DNA of 64,000 bases from Blasia pusilla (Eukaryota; Marchantiophyta; Marchantiopsida; Blasiales). Positions 36,591 through 49,074 of this stretch are shown here, piece after piece (within the stretch, counting starts at the first letter, position 1; each line of letters starts with the position of its first letter). The translations under genes and the position numbers were made by a program. The notes beneath the pieces were generated by a model that saw only the letters and a list, made by a program, of their open reading frames with translations, had not been told where the DNA came from and did not search any database. The DNA lies in contig CM114272.1 in the NCBI GenBank assembly GCA_050084515.1, forward strand, positions 48,236,001-48,300,000. The letters are read 5' to 3'.

Positions 36591-38026
36591 TGGGCGTTAC
36601 CCAGCGGTAACCTTTGGCGGCCAGGGTCGCCACTTTTTCTGCGCCCAAAGTTTTTGGACGCCGAAATTGTCCAGCCTCCTCTCTCTTGGTTTGTCCTACG
36701 GAAATACAAATTTGTCGCTGCGACCTCTACGGAAGACCCGGCCCTTATTCGCCCGATGCGGATGGTACCAATCAGGGTTCGGGGAGTTTTTTCGTGGGAC
36801 CCGGTACATTGCCGGGAATGTCCAGTCGGGAACAGTAATTCCGGTTTTCAGATACTAAATACAAAGGACACGCTCGAATCCAACCGGTTTTCGTAGGCAG
36901 TTCAGTCGGGAATTTTCAAAATTTACCGGCTATTTTTACTCGTAACCCGGATCTCCCCCGATCATCGGTACCGGGAGGTCGATCGCCGTCCTCATTTCGC
37001 AGTGATTGATAGCCACGCTGGACCATTGGACCCGGTGGCCACAGCGTGCACGAGCTCGGATTCGTCGCTGGGAGCCAATCAGCACCATGTTGGGAAGACA
37101 AGCCATGCAGGTTACGTCGAGCGGGCCGTAGCGAGTATAGGTCCGAATGCTCCCACTGTCCTGCCCGGCGAATCTCACTGGCAGCTTCTGCTAATCTACA
37201 TCGTGATTCGTGAACGACCCTTTGTGTAAATCTACATCGTGGTCGAGACAGGACTAGCCCTTAAATCCAAGGGACGTAGATGGGACGCCGCGGGGTTTGT
37301 CGTCAAGATAGAAGGAAGGGCAATGGTGAATGGAAAGGGGTGGACCGCGATCGAAGGGATAGTTGTTGCTGCGCAGGACCTACGAAAGCGCGTTTCACGG
37401 TGCGGAAGGGCTCGGTCCGGTCTTTCGGCTGGCAGGCAGGCAGGCAGGCACTCACTCATGGAGGCGGGCGGGCACTCGAGCTGTGAGAGAAATGCCCTCC
37501 GGTGCACGCTTACTCATGGGGAGAAGTCTCACATGCCCTCCAATTGCAAATCTATGATCATGGTGAGCTCCCATTGCTCACCATAGTTATTGCCCCCATC
37601 TTGTACCCCCTATGTTGCGGGTTCCAATGACGGGTCCCCTAATTCCCTCCCCCTATCGGGATCGGAATGCCCTACACCCGGCCACATTTTCTCGGAAATG
37701 GTGACCCTCTTGGATGCTCGCGGACGCTCTCGGATATCCGAGGGCTATGTGGACGGTAGGGTGGATGGTATGGCATACATGTGCGATTTGAAATTCAAAT
37801 CGCCCAACTTATAAATCCAGGAAGTGAGTCGTCGTAGTGAGGAGGCAGTCCTGAGAGAGATTCGTCATGCCAAGAGCTCCGCCATCAAAGAGGACGGAGC
37901 TGGTGCGGAGGACCAAGGTGCTGTAGAGGACGATGCTGCTGATTTTGCAACGAATTTCAGGATTTTGTAATTGCTGATTTTGCTACGAATTGTCCCTGTA
38001 GAATTTCAATCGGCTGCACATCCTTG

Positions 38027-38058
38027 GAGATGGATGTGTTTATGAACACATTCATCTC
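38027..38058. repeat. Hairpin repeat, copy 1 (14-bp arms)
   Basis: GAGATGGATGTGTT, then TATG, then AACACATTCATCTC. The arms pair at 13 of 14 positions. The same 32-bp unit recurs at 38253-38284. Confidence 0.75.
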
Positions 38059-38252
38059 TTTGATGCGTTGAATCCCGTTGCAGAGATCTGCCCTCTGGTG
38101 CACGATTACGTAATTCTTTTTGTCACAAAGAGTTTACCTCACTGGTTTGGAAGGGGGATCGGAGGGTCATTTTGATATCCGCAGCATTGATCGTTGCAGC
38201 CAGAGTGCTTTCGGTTCATAACGTATTAGGTTTGTCATCTCTCCGAACCTTG

Positions 38253-38284
38253 GAGATGGACGTGTTTATGAACACATTCATCTC
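38253..38284. repeat. Hairpin repeat, copy 2
   Basis: Same 32-bp unit as 38027-38058 with one substitution in the left arm (GAGATGGACGTGTT). It lies 226 bp from the first copy, and both are preceded by CTTG. Confidence 0.75.
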
Positions 38285-39463
38285 CGGAGCGTATGAAGGG
38301 CCGGTTGGATGGGTTATTCGTCTATTGATTTTCGCATTTGTTCCTATAGGCTTATAAGATGATACGGGCAGAGAATTAGGGGAGGCCTGCCTCAGAGCTT
38401 TTGTGCTTGTTTTTTTAAATCCGTAGAGTTGCATTGTTGGAATGCCTTACGTTTTCTACAATTGCACCAGATGACACTAGTGGCCAATTGATTGCGATTC
38501 TTTCTTGAATAGATGGGGAGTCACTTTTTGGTTGTCGCTTTACTTGTATAAGTGTATTCGGTGCCGCATGGTACTCAGTCATGCGCAATGATTCAGCCTC
38601 TAGTGCTTGATTATTTATTTGGTGGTCAGTTGGTCGCTGTAATTACTTGCTTCTTGAAATCTCTCTATTCCCATTGATAAGTTCAGAATGTATCGTCAAG
38701 GTGTATTAGATGGGTTTTGGTGTTGCATGTGACCATGTCACTCAGAGATTGGCCACTAGTGGTCGATTTTGAAAGTTGTTGCTCTCGTAGAAGGCTTTCT
38801 GTGTACAGGTCCTCTGATGGGCTCCTATGCCCCCTTTTCCCTTGGGTTTCCCCTGTATCGTAAGAATGAAGTGAGAATCACTATTGAGGTTCTTGCTGCA
38901 TTCGTGAAGATGTATTTATTCGCATGTCACATAAAGGTTATCTAATTTGTAGGATGGAGTGTGGGTTATCTTGACATCTTTTGCCTTGTCAATTGCCACC
39001 GGGATATTTCCCATCTCCAACATTGGCGTCTATTGGGTCTTAGGGGATTGAAGGTAACTTCCATGGCATCTTTGTTTGTGTAGAAAAAATCATCCATCCA
39101 CTTTTTCTCGCACTCATAGACAGTAAGTAGGTGTCTTATGAATTATACCTTGGGATCATGTCAACACTAAATTCTTATTGTTGTTAAGGTGTCATCCGTG
39201 TCGTTCCCTAAATTGAGTGGATATTGCATTTGAGAACCTTGACATGGCTGGAATACCTTCTTTGTGTCCGTTAAGACAATCATGGAAAATGTAATTTACT
39301 AAAATAGAATCGATTGGGAATTTTCTCGATAGTCGACAACTCTTCTTTGTACAATAGTGTTGATTATGTTTTTATTTGTTCTTTTGAGGTTTTTTTCGGA
39401 AGGTGTGACTTTGTTAGATATGTAAAAATGCCTAATACTAAAACTTGCTCCTTCCTTTTGTGA

Positions 39464-39802
39464 ATGAAGGGTATTGAGTGGATGCTTATGGCTTCAAGTC
39501 AATCAAATCAACAAAACTTGGCTACAAAGCCTCCCCATATCATTATTAGAAAAGCAAGATTGGAGGAAGAGTTAGAGCTGCCAAAAATTGAGCAAGTGGA
39601 AGCGGAGTTGAAGCAACGTGCAGAGGAAGTTGACAAGTTCTACAGAGAATGTGCAATGGATGAACTACATGAGGAAGAGAGGGCTGAAGCTATGGCATAT
39701 TTTATGAACCTTCAGTGGGATGAATAGCTTGCTAAATTCAAGAAGCAAAGCGATAAGGAGGAGGAAAGGTGGTGGACTATAAAGAATTGGTTACCAAAAT
39801 GA
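39464..39802 (+). pseudogene. Unrecognised Glu/Lys-rich ORF with one in-frame TAG
   Basis: An 87-codon frame (39464-39727) gives a charged, probably helical protein with coiled-coil character (RLEEELELPKIEQVEAELKQ, then AEEVDKFYREC). After a TAG at 39725-39727 the same frame continues for about 24 codons (KFKKQSDKEEERWW and on). I do not recognise a family. It may be the end of a longer spliced or decayed gene, since the region before it is AT-rich and non-coding. Confidence 0.35.
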
Positions 39803-40149
39803 GGCGTGATGCATGCTTGTAGATTTTTTTCGGGAAGGATAGTGAATAGATATAATATGCAGTAAAGGAAAGAAAATGACCTCTTGTTCAGAGAGAACAA
39901 AATCTCTAATGTTCTCTATGGAAATACTTTCTTTATATGTGGAAACACATTTTTTTTTCGTGAAAATAAAATATTTTTTGTAAATTGGTTTGATATTTAT
40001 TAAATTATGATCTTCATGAATTCATATAAATGAATTATTTTTATTTTTTGATTTAAATAAATTACAAACCTCAAACCCATCATCCCTAAGTGTAAAAAAA
40101 TAAATTCATAAAAATAGGGCATCAAAGGAAGAAATATTGATGTAGATAT
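39803..40149. other. AT-rich spacer
   Basis: Very AT-rich, no coding seen. Confidence 0.5.
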
Positions 40150-41420
40150 ATGCTAGCAAAACGAAGGCGTTCGAGCTATCTTGTAGGGTATTTAGCGGCA
40201 TGTGATCTGCTTCAAATATTGCTTCAAATGTTACTCAGCAAATGGAAAGTTTTTGCTAATGGAAATCCTTATACCATTCTTTTACCCAAACGAATAGAAA
40301 ACAAATGTAAAATTATAAAATAAAGTAAATGGATAAGTGGATTATATGGTAAGCATTCCATCTTAGAATTAAGGACACCGAGAAATCATGGAAAAATTCA
40401 TAAGAGTGTCGGGAGGATCGAGGTAAATAGAAAGCATTCCATCTTCCACACACATTACACTCGAAGAAAATCATAACTTATTATAAAATTGGAAGTGGGA
40501 AGTTGTTGTGCGTAGCCGAAGGAAAGTATTCCACTCTTCGCTTTGCCATTTTTTGTTTGTGTATTTTAGTTACTTAGCTCATACACACAAATAATTTTAC
40601 TCTTGCAACCAAATCTATATATTTGAATCGTTTCAAAAATTTGTCGACACTACCTTTGTATGTAATGACATACAAGGATAAGTAATGTTCATGTCTCGTA
40701 AACATTTGATGGCGAGCAGAATATTCCACCTTTAACCAAAGGCAAAATGGGAAGATTTTGCAGTCGGTAATGGAAAACCTTAAACCCTTCCGTTACCCAA
40801 AAAAATAGAAAATAGGTTTAAAACTATAAAATAAACCGAACGAAGAAGTGGATAATATGGTAAGTATTTCATCTTAGAATTAAGGAGACCAAGAAATTAA
40901 GAGGAAATTCATATAAGTGTCGGGAGTTTCGGGGTAAATACAAAGGATTCCATCTTCCAAGCACATTACACACGAAGGTCGTGAAAATTTATTGTAGAGT
41001 TGGAAATGGGAAGCTGATGTGCGTAGCGAAATGAAAGTATTCCACTCTTTCTTTTACCATTTTTTCTGTATTGTAGTTAGTTAGCGGAAAATAGAAAGCA
41101 TTCCAACTTTGCCATACGATTCTAGAGAAGCCCCATAGGCAGGGTTTAGGGAATTACACCCTTTTGTTATTGCTTGTATTTCTCAAACATACGGAAAGCA
41201 TGTGTAAAAGTATAGAATAAGAGGAATGGATTAGTGGTTAATATGGAAATCATTTCAACATTAAATTAAGAGGACCGCAAAATAGACGGCTTTATCATAG
41301 TAGTACGGTATTTTTCCTCACCATTTTTAAATCGGGTGTGCTAGAGTTATCTTTGGAAGTGAAGTCTGTATTTCAACTATCTTTCCACGCAGTGGAAAGC
41401 ATTTTATGTATCCCCATTGA
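40150..41420. repeat. Degenerate tandem repeat array with GGAAAG(C/T)ATTCCA motif
   Basis: Blocks at about 40270-40560, 40785-41065 and 41160-41300 repeat the order ACCCAAA...AATAGAAA, TAAAATTATAAAATAAA, GTGGATTATATGGTAAGCATTCCATC, TTAGAATTAAGGA, then GCGTAGC and GAAAGTATTCCACTCTT. The first two copies are about 510 bp apart. A short word close to GGAAAGCATTCCA recurs about ten times. Confidence 0.75.
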
Positions 41421-41856
41421 GTGGAAAAAATTGTACTCTTGTAGCCTATTTTCTCAATTTTTGTAAAAGAGAGAATGAGGACCAATTCCAAACATCATCT
41501 AAAAGGACATGTTGCCTACCTGTGAAATGAGAGTGTATATTCTCTGCTTCTACGTTTTATGCGTTAGTGTCCACGAATATAATGATAGAACACCATGATA
41601 GCTCCATAAAGGGATTCATTACAAATAAAATCAGGGAAAAGGATTTTGAAAGTATCATGTTTGTTACGAAGATATGTTCCAATATGCCGTGAGATACTTA
41701 ATGGTCATACAATGAAAGCATTTGTCCAAGGCCAAAAAGGTTAAATAAAGCACATATTAAAGTCAAGTAAAACAATATGGGATCAAAATGAGGTAGAAAA
41801 TAAAATTTGAGAGATTTACTCACAATGTGAACTCATATATTACGTCGGAACATAAT

Positions 41857-43432
41857 TCATGAGTTAGGGGGGGGGGGGGAATTTCTACGTAAGCTTTGTG
41901 GGCAGAGATCAAAGTAAATCTGAGCACGTAGAAATTCCCAAGCACTACGGTTCTGATCTAAATATTTGAGCACCTCTCTATTTTCCATACTCAATTGAAG
42001 GATATTTTCATGTGTCAAGAGTGCTTGTACCTGCAACATAAACTTCTCAATGATTTGAGGTAAGCCATCAATAGTTTTTTCAGACATGGAACTTTCGAGC
42101 TTCTGTAGAGAAATGCGCACGGATAGAAATCCATGCATAATCGTTTCCATAGTATTGCAAACATCTGAAATGACCTTCAATATGGCTGATAACTCTTGCA
42201 GTTCTACAAGTGATCCCTTGTGAGACTTGGCTGGCTTATTTCATGCAGGCCCCATAAAAATCTTCACAAATGCATCGTTGAAGTTTTTGTTCAAATCTGA
42301 CAATGATAAGCTGGTAGTAGAAATTTCAGAGCAAGAATCACTTCCAACATCTTTCTTCACGAGTTTTGCAATGTCCCCATCTGATTCATGGCCTCTATCC
42401 CCTTCTTTAGGTCCTTGTGCAGGTAAGGAAGCCTGTTGGAGCTAGATCACTCCTGTGGTCCTCTTCATTGCACGAGTTTTGTCCATGGTGACAGATCAAA
42501 ATTGAATCGTGGAGATATGAAGAACTTCTTCACACTTGTTTTTGTTTCCCTTTATTCATTGTCACTTCATCTCCCGTCAATGTGAAGATTGAAATTATTC
42601 ATCGGAACTGAGCTCCTACGTATCGCGATGTCCCTCTCTAAAAACTCCAAATGCCTAGGGCCAGCAGAAGACCCTATGATCGATGTCGTTAATATATGTG
42701 CCGCTATCCATGGAGATCCTGTGAAGATCCGCCAATGTGGAATACCTTCCATGAATTTGAGAAGCCCCAATCCTCCATATACATCGACATCAAAACTACA
42801 AAAAAAAATCACGTGCATGTGGCACCATCCATATTCAAAAGCACTAATCTTGCATGTGTGTCTAGCTCATCTTATAGGCCCAATCTCTTCTTTCTTGGTC
42901 TTGGATTTGGAGAGGATGGTAACCTACTTCAGCTTCCATCCTAGGATGGACACAAGATTGTATTATATCCTAATCCATGTTGTGTACTCCATCTCTTTGC
43001 TTTTTCTGACTAGCGCTCAATGTTCGACTTCACTCGTTTGACAAAATTATTGTTTTGGAAACCATCATTGTATGTCTGAAAGGGGTTTCCAAGCTATTGT
43101 GTCAAGTTGTTTCTAACAATAACTTTTTCTCTTTCAATCCGACCATTTATTTCCCTCAACATTTTAGAGGCCATTCTTAAAAGCAAGTCACTACCATGAC
43201 AATGATTTTGCAACTCAAAGTATAGTTTGTCCATAGTAGCCTCCATTTTCTTGGGTTGAACCAGACAAATTCAATTCTTCGACTAGTGGTGTTGTCTCAA
43301 GTGAAGGGATTATACCCGTCTCTGTGTATGGAATATATTCTGAAAGCCTGTTCAAATTCAAAAAATTAGATTCAAGCTGAAACCTGAAAAACATAACATA
43401 AATAATATCCAAATCATCTCAATCTACTTGCA
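41857..43432 (-). other. Possible downstream part of the MULE-related locus, unrecognised
   Basis: Minus-strand frames at 41857-42180 (107 codons, Leu/Glu-rich, ends in a proline run), 42567-42818 and 43215-43412 follow the transposase remnant in the same orientation. They could be further exons or host DNA. No motif is recognisable. A run of 13 G lies at 41867-41879. Confidence 0.3.
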
Positions 43433-46400
43433 CTACAAGATTTTTTTATAAGTAAGTGAAAGGAAACATGATATTTCATTGAGATCGAGGAGGTCTCCGG
43501 AGATATGACTTTCAATAGATCTTGAATTCGTCACTGTTATTTTTAGTTGTGCAATTCCTCCTAATTTGGTGCCCAATCTTCTTCCAAGTATATTCACAAG
43601 GTCCTCTTCGTTGTAATCCTCTTGTAACAAAGTTGCAATCTGGAGAGAGATCTCATCATAGAAATCTTGATACTTGCATTAGAAGATGGAAAATGTGACA
43701 AATTGTGGTACCAAAAAAGAAGAAGATGTATTTCTTACCATGTGCTTGCAGATGTTTCTCTTTAGGGACCAAGGACACTCACAATGACCCCATTTGGTGT
43801 CATAGTTGTATAATTCATACCATTTTGTTGATATTTTTGGCTCCTTACACGTGCCATCCTCACTTGCCCCCTTGATTCAATAAGCTGCACATCGCCCGTT
43901 GGGATTTGTCTTCCTTTCAATACTGCATTATTCACATATTGCTCTTCTGCTGCGTTTTGTACAAAACCTTTTTTTTCAGCAAGTGAATGTGAAAATACCA
44001 AGCCTCTACAAAACTGCTAAGCTTCCAAACTAGGTAGTCTCCTCTTCTTCGAGCAATACTCCTGTTGTCATCAGCAAGAATTGCTCTCATGCTTCCATGA
44101 TATGCTTCAATTGCAGCGTTCGTATCTTGGTTTGCATGAGAGTAGTCCCTTGCCGCTTTCACCCACTTACCTGTGCTCAAACAGAAATACATGGATTTAT
44201 AGTAAATCCAGACACCTGCAATATTCTAGAAAACCAATCGAAGAAAATATCACGCACTAACACCAATTATGTAAGTATTGCAAATATATCGGAGAAACAA
44301 AGACACCCACCTAATTTTAGCTCCCAATAAGTCCTTATATAGTTGATGAATTCAACTTCCTCTTTGAAGTCTGAATAGAATTATTGTAGCAAGATCTTTA
44401 CATCATCCAAGATCACACCTCTAGTGTATGTGCCACACCAATTTACGTACATAATTGCTCCTAGTCGTCATGACATGTGAGCTCTCATGATTGGACATCG
44501 AACCTTTCATTTCAGCTACTTCAACCAGTCATGGCGTACATGCCAGAGATACAATATGATACTTGAGTTGGCAAATGTTACCCTGCAAGTAAAGTTATTG
44601 GTAAGTTACAGCATGATTGAAAAAAAATACCCGAAATACCTTCCATGCATGTGACCAATATGCTTATGTAACAAAATGACAAGTCATATTGAGAAAAAAA
44701 AACACGGCTATAGAATGACTCTATAGCAAGAGAATACTTGAGTGCATATCCTTAATGTACCTCAATGTATTTTGCTCGGTGTTGGCATCGTCTACTATGA
44801 TTGCATTTGGCTCCCAAGAGGGTTGTTGTCTTCTACACTTGGTTACCACTGCATGTAGCCATTTCACCAAGTGCACCTCCTTGTAGGTACTGGTCAAAAT
44901 CCAGGCTACAGGTATTCAATGTGGTGCTCATCAAACACTAAGATGGTATACAAAGGAAATTGCACACAAAACTCCAACACATCAAGACTGTTACAAGTAG
45001 ACATGAAATTCAACTTTGAAAAAATTTATTTAGTGTAGATATGAATAAAGAATAACGAACCTTGCTTCAATTGGTGCCAAACGTACTATCCATGCTAAAA
45101 ACAGTCTTGTGTGCGTATTTCACCATCAATTGCAATTGCCAAGCTCTTTGGAATCCCAATATAAAAGGCCTTGTATCATCAAAATAAGGCTCATAAAAGA
45201 AGACCTTCTATGGATAGAGATTTACAAAGGTACTCAAAGATTCATTTTCATCTATACAAAACTGGAAAGTCTCCATATTCAAGGACTTCTTTGCATTTGC
45301 AATATCATGCATTTGCAGCAAATCATCCCTCGTCATACTCCCCTCAAAGTCAAGAGAGGTGTCAAATCTCATTTTAATCATCATCCCATGCTCACACATA
45401 ATCTGGTGGGGGTTTACCTCGAGTCAAAGCCTCTCCTTTATGTAACATCTCAACTCCTTTGAGATCCTAGGAGCATACGTTTTAGGAGTGTCCAAACTTG
45501 TTGGGTCGTTATTGCCGTGGCATGGCATCCCTATCACGTCTTTTAGGATAGATCGGTGAGATCTAGTAGAGCGCCTTTGTGAGTAGTGGAGGACAAGCTC
45601 AGTAGGTCGAGGATGACCTATTGAGGCCCCGGGAAACCTTTGAGAGCATGTTTCCCCTTCGTTTCGGCTCATTTGGAGCCATATTGAGGAACTGACTATT
45701 TTAGATGAGTACCATTTTGAGTATGTGATCGAATTTCTATTTTTGGCAAGTGGCCCTTGACCTCCTACATTAGGTCAAGAGCCAAGGAGGTGACTTGGGA
45801 GCATAAGTTACCATGGAGAGAGTTTGGGAGAGGGGAGGGGTATACCTCAAGAAGAGAGAGCTTGAGAGCTCATTCTTTCTTTGTTGAACTTCTTGGCATA
45901 GGGCGGTGGAGCTATGGTCTCTTGCCTTGTGAGTGTAACCAAAGCCTCTCATTAGGAGAGTGGATTTGGTTTGACATGAGAGAGAGTGCACACCTTTGAG
46001 AGCTATGGTGTGAGATGGTGTAGAGAGAGATTGGATCTTTCTTTATTGGAGATATTTTAGTATTTCTTGTCTCGTTGTTTGGATGCCATGAGTTAGCATG
46101 GGATCGTGCGTGTTTGTGTGTGTGTTCGGTAACAGCAATGTATGTTTTGTAGCGATGTGTATGCGCACGATATCCCATCCTTGTCAACATGTAATCTATG
46201 TTTTTAAATGATCTTAGCCACATGCATTGGAGCCTTGATTTCAGATACAAAAAAGTGACAGAGACACCCTTGCTTCCAACTATCTCCCCGTACAATTTGT
46301 TGGGCATGAGGCCGACTTCCTAGGCCTGATTTGGGAATGCTTGACATGTAAAAAAATAGAGGAATGCATTCCATCATATATAAATACAGTATCTCTCCAG

Positions 46401-46936
46401 CAGGGACAAAAACAATGGAAATAAATTGAATGCATTATATACAAGAACAAAAGATGATTGAACACCTTCCTTGTCTAACCTTCCTTGTTCATATCATTAT
46501 TCCACCTTAAAAAAATACCACTTCTCCCTACTCACCTGCTCACAACCGGTTGATGGAAGTGTCACTTGTCTTGGGGTCCGTAAGGACAATAGTACATGGT
46601 GTATGATAATTCCTTGCCTTCGTCTTCTCCTAATCTTTCTCCTCTGCACCTGGATGTGCCCTTCCAAAAGTTGATGGGGTTTACATTGTCTGCATTACCT
46701 TCCCCAATAATGAAGTCCTCCAACCTATGCCAGGGGATATACACTACATTATAGAGATCCCAATGAAGATCTTTTGCTGATATGTACCCCGTCGGCAAGT
46801 TTGCTTGAAGTCCCATCATCTTCATGGCTAGAATTTTGCTTGTCAATGCACTTCTATTTCCATGCACATTCTCCTCCACTTGTTCATGTGAGGGAGGAAG
46901 GGTTGATGTCAAGTCAATAGGATTGTCGATGTCCAT
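43433..46936 (-). pseudogene. Mutator-like (MULE) transposase with SWIM finger, decayed and interrupted
   Basis: DDE transposase relic of a DNA transposon, minus strand. In order: N-terminal part (46936-46562, with LPTGYISAKDL and YNVVYIPWHRLEDFI), a basic segment up to 46172, a solo LTR insertion (45532-46171), then CHGNNDP (about 45520) and a helix-turn-helix-like stretch (RISKELRCYIKERL, HQIMCEHG). The catalytic core follows, with SMDSTFGT (45073-45096, first Asp) and VDDA (44784-44795, second Asp), and WHVRHDWLK near 44550. Then come WVKAARDYSHANQDTNAAIE (near 44150), the wide RRRGDYLVWKL block, and a SWIM finger CECPWSLKRNICKH at 43739-43783. Stops and frameshifts occur in several places; some breaks may be introns. 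Confidence 0.8.
45532..46171 (+). mobile_element. Solo LTR (640 bp), copy C, inserted in the MULE transposase
   Basis: Nearly full-length match to LTR copy A in opposite orientation, starting TATCACGTC and ending GCGCACGAT. It is flanked by the 5-bp duplication ATCCC (45527-45531 and 46172-46176). No internal gypsy sequence accompanies it, so it is a solo LTR. The terminal TG and CA have changed to TA and (C)AT. Excising it with one duplication copy puts the flanking MULE codons back in one frame, confirming both borders. Confidence 0.88.
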
Positions 46937-46979
46937 ACTTACCTGTACACAAGCATTTGATTATAATGCATGAGAAAAG

Positions 46980-48620
46980 TCATGTGATCTTCACGAAGAA
47001 AAAAGAAAAGTAACAAAAGTAAATAAATAGTAAGATTGTGAGAAATGACGGAATGTCTTTCAATAGTACAGATTCTACCCCAAATGCCTCAATGGCATCG
47101 AAATCATCACGTTTTATCTTTGTAGGAAAGGATTGATCGTAATACAGTACTCTACAACACTCGAAGTGATGCATATTTACTCTTTACAGAGTCATGTCAT
47201 TTTCAAAGAATACCCGTGTACTCTCCTTTATAAGTATCACAGAAAATGGGGTGAAGGTTCATAATGCAAGTACACTAAGATCCTAAAGAGAAAGTAAATT
47301 TAACCCACAATAGACAATGATAAGGGGATGATGTCGTTTCTTGAACATACCCCTTTAATTCCCTACTGTCATAGAAAATGGGTGAACGTTGGCAACATAA
47401 GCACACATAGAGCCTACACAGAAAGTAAACTTAATCCATAGTACTAAATAAAAGCTCAAATAAGATAGCCATCGAACAAAAATCCCTCACATGCATACTA
47501 GACCAAAAAACAAGCTCAACCGTCCCTATATATCAGAAAAATCATGAGATCCTCGACAAAAACCTCAAAAATAATCAATCTCATAAAGTAATATAAGTGA
47601 GAAGTGACGGAATACCTTTTGGCTGTACATACTCTCCTCCTAAAGCCTTGCAGTATAGATATTGTGAGTCCCTATATGGAAACTGAAATTTACCTACAAT
47701 ACCATCCTATGGTTCAAGTGAGGGAATACCTTTCGGTAGTACATGGTATACTCCTAAAGCCTTGATAACATCCAAATCATCAAGAATGCTATTCAAAAGA
47801 CATGAGTGTAACAGAGTCTTCTCTAGCTTTTGCACTAATTTAATTTTCAAAACATACGCCTTTACACTCCTACTCCCTTTACTCTCCTATTGTCGTAAAA
47901 ATGGATGAATGTCTACAATATACATACTCTGAGCCTATGTAGAAACTGATTTTTTACCTAAAATACCACCCTACAACTGAAACATTAGAAGCATCTTCCA
48001 ATAAAATAAGGCAGGTAATCAAACTGAAAAAGTAGTAGACAAACACTAAGAGTGTGAGATATGTCGGAATACCTTTTGGCTGAACATGCTCTAACAAAAA
48101 TTCTATAAGTATCTACAACTTACTCATCTCAAGAGCATAAAACATCAAAATCGACTATTGGTGTAGGGAGTGATTTACATGGGAAGCGAGAAGGTTTAAG
48201 GTATACTTTCCTTTGAGATCAAACAACAAGTAAAACAACAAACTCTCTCATTCCAAAGTATTAGGAAAAATATGTGATATTCAAGAAGAAGAAGAGGATG
48301 AATGAATCCCACAAATACCAAAGAAAGACCAAGAGTATTAAATAGAAAAAATGCCTTCAAGATAGATTTTATCTACTTTCTAACAATTGGAGTGAGATCA
48401 TTCTCAAAATACACATTTTATAGTCACCTATTGTCAAACTAACAAAGTCACAAAATTAACAGTATGGTAGTGGCCTTGGCGGAAAGCCTTCTGATATTAC
48501 TATATCTGCTCCAAAAAATGCACTATGATTGTGACATTGAAGTAATACTTTTTGGTAGTACTATATTTGATCTGAAAGCCCCATTTGCAAGCAAAAGCAC
48601 ATGTTTGCTTTACATGATAG
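46980..48620 (-). repeat. Degenerate repeat array encoding a recurring short peptide
   Basis: Several diverged copies of a block containing, on the minus strand, a coding-like motif of the form A(L/F)G-x-x-x-V-x-P-K-G-I-P-S. Instances lie near 47050-47105, 47610-47650, 47722-47765, 48068-48110, 48480-48530 and 48550-48600. Between them recurs a word like ATGGGTGAACGTTG...ACAGAAAGTAAACTTAAT (about 47260, 47390, 47670, 47920). It could be amplified exons of an unknown gene or a non-coding array with a shared ancestor. The region is otherwise AT-rich without long frames. Confidence 0.5.
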
Positions 48621-48699
48621 GAGTGTTACAACTAGTTTCTATCACTGAGAGTGAGGTCATTCTCAACCTCACGTTTGCACTCCTAATTTCATAAACAAT

Positions 48700-49074
48700 G
48701 TGAAGAAAGAACATGTGAAGACATGGAGTTTGTACATCGAATCTTATTTAATCTACAATACTAAAAGAGATCTCCTCGTATCTTACTAAAAATAAGTCTT
48801 GGAGACCATAAACCATACTATTAGCATGTAAAGAGTTGAGTCACAAATATTACTCTATGTATAATTGTAAAATGGTTCGAAGGAATCTCTATAAGAAAGA
48901 TGTTCCAATTTTTGGCCATACGAAATCAAAATCTGCTCCAACTTGAAAAAAACCCATCAATAAAACTTATGAATTATCAACAGAACTTTGTTATCCATAA
49001 TGATCTCCTCAACATGTTGAAAGAAAAGAAAACTAACAAAAGAATGCACATTAACAAAATTAAAAAAAGGTTAC
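48700..49074. other. AT-rich spacer
   Basis: No coding or repeat recognised. Confidence 0.4.

Larger units (their letters stand above)
36591..39463. other. Intergenic DNA, no gene seen
   Basis: The first 1 kb is GC-rich and shares short blocks with 35.5-35.9 kb. A (GGCA)5 run is at 37431-37450. Open frames at 37239-37586 and elsewhere are short and without recognisable domains. From about 38 kb the composition turns AT-rich and holds the repeated hairpin at 38027 and 38253. Confidence 0.4.

Noticed and set aside
40150-41420. CRISPR-like array
   Set aside because: The repeated word is diverged, irregularly spaced and part of a larger duplicated block; the context is eukaryotic.
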